This document shows positions 6,172 through 7,223 of a stretch of DNA of 7,223 bases, one piece after another. How positions within the stretch are numbered: position 1 is the stretch's first letter; each line of letters begins with the position of its first letter. The notes under the pieces are model-generated. The model worked only from the letters and a program-made list of their open reading frames with translations. It was not told the origin of the DNA and did not search any database. The position numbers and the translations under genes are program-made. The stretch comes from Desulfovibrionaceae bacterium. Its GTDB lineage: Bacteria > Pseudomonadota > Gammaproteobacteria > Burkholderiales > Burkholderiaceae_C. The DNA is taken from positions 1 through 7,223 of the forward strand of contig WRJY01000208.1 of NCBI GenBank assembly GCA_009778355.1. Direction: 5' to 3'.

Positions 6172-6220
6172 CGCATCCGCCATCAATACCGTCGGTCGTT
6201 CGCGTACGACCGCATCCGCC
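6172..6220. repeat. 10-bp direct repeat flanking the inverted repeat
   Basis: CGCATCCGCC occurs at 6172-6181 and again at 6211-6220, 39 bases apart (start to start), with the 20-bp palindrome largely between the copies. Exact identity over ten bases within 50 bp is notable but could be chance in GC-rich DNA. Confidence 0.4.
6193..6212. repeat. 20-bp perfect inverted repeat between the divergent promoters
   Basis: The arms CGGTCGT (6193-6199) and ACGACCG (6206-6212) are exact complements around a six-base centre, TCGCGT. The element lies in the 226-bp space between tetR and the rluF-like gene. It is about 40 bases upstream of the rluF-like -35 and about 70 upstream of the tetR -35. It may be a protein-binding site or a hairpin; nothing identifies the partner. 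Confidence 0.45.
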
Positions 6221-6252
6221 TTTGCGTTACTGGCAAAATCAGGCTTCAAAGC

Positions 6253-6280
6253 TTGACAATGAATCGCAAATTGCTATAAA
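6253..6280 (+). promoter_or_regulatory. Predicted sigma70 promoter of the rluF-like gene
   Basis: TTGACA (6253-6258) matches the -35 consensus exactly. After 16 bases comes TATAAA (6275-6280); the overlapping TAAAAT at 6277-6282 with an 18-base spacer is an alternative -10. Transcription should start at about 6287-6290, leaving fewer than 12 bases before the ATG at 6297. The -10 lies inside an imperfect palindrome, GCTAT/ATAGC (6273-6289). Confidence 0.7.
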
Positions 6281-6289
6281 ATTAATAGC
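6273..6289. repeat. GCTAT-N7-ATAGC palindrome over the -10 box
   Basis: The 17-base stretch GCTATAAAATTAATAGC has seven of eight complementary pairs around a central A. It contains the -10 element of the downstream gene. From general familiarity, AT-rich GCTAT...ATAGC elements occur widely upstream of genes in Comamonadaceae; I cannot verify this here. Confidence 0.45.
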
Positions 6290-6296
6290 ATTCGCC

Positions 6297-7124
6297 ATGT
6301 CCGAACCCCAGCGTTTCCGCCGCGCCCCGCGGCCCGCCACGGATGCCGATGCGCCCGCCGCCGCCCAAGACCATGCCGTGCGCCTGAACAAGCGGCTGGC
6401 CGACTTGGGCCTGTGCTCGCGCCGCGAGGCCGACGAGTGGATCGAGCGCGGCTGGGTGCGCGTCAACGGCCAGGTGGGCGTGATGGGCCAGAAGGTCTCG
6501 CTGCAAGACCGCGTGAGCGTGGACCGCCAGGCCGGCGCGGCGCAAGCGCGGCGCGTCACCTTCCTGCTGCACAAACCGGTGGGCTACGTCAGCGGTCAGG
6601 CCGAGGACGGCCACCAGCCCGCCGTCACGCTGATCGGCCCGCGCAGCCACTGGCGCAGCGACGCATCCAGCGCGCGCTTTGCCCCCGCGCAACTGCGTGG
6701 GCTGGCGCCAGCGGGCCGGCTGGACATCGACTCCACCGGCCTGCTCGTGCTCACGCAAGATGGCCGCGTGGCGCGCCAGTTGATCGGCGAGGGCTCTGCC
6801 ATCGACAAGGAATACCTGGTGCGCGTGACCTATGACGGCGTGGCCGCCGACGTGCAAGCCGCGCTGCCCCCCGCCGCGCTGGCACGGCTGCGCCACGGTC
6901 TGAGCCTGGACGGCCAGCCGCTCAAGCCCGCGCAAGTCGATTGGCAAAACCCCGAACAACTGCGCTTCGTGCTGCGCGAAGGCAAAAAGCGCCAAATCCG
7001 CCGCATGTGCGAGTTGGTGGGCCTGAAGGTCACGGGCTTGAAGCGCGTGCGCATTGGCCGCATCGCGCTGGGGCAGTTACCGGTAGGGCAATGGCGCTAT
7101 CTGGGCGAGCACGAGTCGTTTTGA
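6297..7124 (+). CDS. rluF: RluF-like 23S rRNA pseudouridine synthase
   Basis: This 275-residue member of the RsuA/RluB/RluE/RluF family would isomerise uridine to pseudouridine in ribosomal RNA. An S4 RNA-binding domain spans about residues 28-75 (RLNKRLADLGLCSRREADEW...). The catalytic domain follows with GRLDIDSTGLLVLT (140-153), Asp143 being the predicted catalytic aspartate, then DKEYLVRV (170-177), EGKKRQIRRMCELVG (228-242) and RIGRIALGQLPVGQWRYL (252-269). The KEYLV and LxRxRI patterns look more like RluF (U2604 of 23S rRNA in E. coli) than RluB or RsuA; the exact target base is not certain. The ATG at 6297 was chosen because it lies just after a strong promoter; the open frame extends upstream through the promoter and cannot be coding there. 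No Shine-Dalgarno is visible and the leader is very short. Residues 1-25 are a disordered Ala/Pro-rich tail. The gene is divergent from the mutase operon and appears functionally unrelated to it. Confidence 0.88.
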   Translation: MSEPQRFRRAPRPATDADAPAAAQDHAVRLNKRLADLGLCSRREADEWIERGWVRVNGQVGVMGQKVSLQDRVSVDRQAGAAQARRVTFLLHKPVGYVSGQAEDGHQPAVTLIGPRSHWRSDASSARFAPAQLRGLAPAGRLDIDSTGLLVLTQDGRVARQLIGEGSAIDKEYLVRVTYDGVAADVQAALPPAALARLRHGLSLDGQPLKPAQVDWQNPEQLRFVLREGKKRQIRRMCELVGLKVTGLKRVRIGRIALGQLPVGQWRYLGEHESF

Positions 7125-7163
7125 AGCCAGGGCTTGTTCACACTATTTTCATGGTGCCCGCAA

Positions 7164-7176
7164 GGCAGCGTCTGCC
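7164..7176 (+). other. Small hairpin, GGCAG-CGT-CTGCC
   Basis: Five complementary base pairs enclose a three-base loop, about 40 bases after the rluF-like stop codon. There is no T-run after it, so it is not a convincing terminator by itself. Confidence 0.3.
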
Positions 7177-7182
7177 GCGCAA

Positions 7183-7221
7183 GCAAATCCTCGCCGGGTG
7201 TCCAACCCGGCTGCGGTTTGC
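7183..7221 (+). terminator. Extended hairpin after the rluF-like gene, possible terminator
   Basis: The arms GCCGGGT (7193-7199) and ACCCGGC (7205-7211) close a five-base loop. A further outer pair, GCAAA (7183-7187) with TTTGC (7217-7221), is separated from the core by five-base internal bulges on both sides. The stem is strong, but no poly-T tract appears before the right edge. It may be a terminator whose tail lies outside, or an inverted repeat from something beyond the window. Confidence 0.35.
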
Positions 7222-7223
7222 GC

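Noticed and set aside
6156..6296. Upstream extension of the rluF-like frame
   Set aside because: It would run through the promoter and palindrome; the added 47 residues have no family similarity that I can see.
6282..6995. A 237-codon minus-strand frame opposite the pseudouridine synthase
   Set aside because: Antisense shadow; the plus strand has the S4 and catalytic motifs.

Overview
The window looks like GC-rich betaproteobacterial DNA. Burkholderiales, possibly Comamonadaceae or a relative, is the best guess. This rests on the gene families, the pairing of a fatty-acyl-CoA-synthetase-like ligase with a Liv-type ABC transporter, and a GCTAT/ATAGC promoter palindrome of a kind I associate with Comamonadaceae. 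It is a judgement by eye, not a database result.

Layout: positions 1-6070 hold one tightly packed minus-strand operon, read right to left. It begins with a TetR-family regulator (6070-5477). Next come the small B12-binding subunit (5484-5062) and large catalytic subunit (5065-3380) of an adenosylcobalamin-dependent acyl-CoA mutase. A MeaB-type G-protein chaperone fused to a PaaI-like hotdog thioesterase follows (3383-2181), then an AMP-forming acyl-CoA synthetase (2097-151), a possible 18-codon ORF (154-98), and the first 33 codons of a LivG-like ABC ATPase that runs off the left edge. Four of the junctions are 4-nt ATGA or GTGA overlaps, one is an 8-nt overlap, and the only gap is 83 nt, before the synthetase. 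A good sigma70-like promoter with an AACAA/TTGTT palindrome at the predicted start site lies just upstream of tetR.

A divergent promoter then drives an RluF-like 23S rRNA pseudouridine synthase on the plus strand (6297-7124). This is a separate housekeeping gene. The last 99 bases are non-coding and contain two hairpins.

How the genes may work together: the Liv-type transporter would import a carboxylic acid, the synthetase would convert it to a CoA thioester, and the two-subunit B12 mutase would rearrange its carbon skeleton. The MeaB domain would load and protect the cofactor. The fused thioesterase could hydrolyse a product, stalled intermediate or dead-end acyl-CoA. The TetR protein probably senses a CoA thioester.

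Two points make this more than an ordinary methylmalonyl-CoA mutase locus. The large subunit has lost several substrate-pocket signatures of methylmalonyl-CoA mutase (Leu in place of Tyr89, no FDLPT motif, GQH for GYH), so its substrate is probably different and unknown. The MeaB protein lacks its usual C-terminal dimerisation arm and carries a complete thioesterase domain instead.
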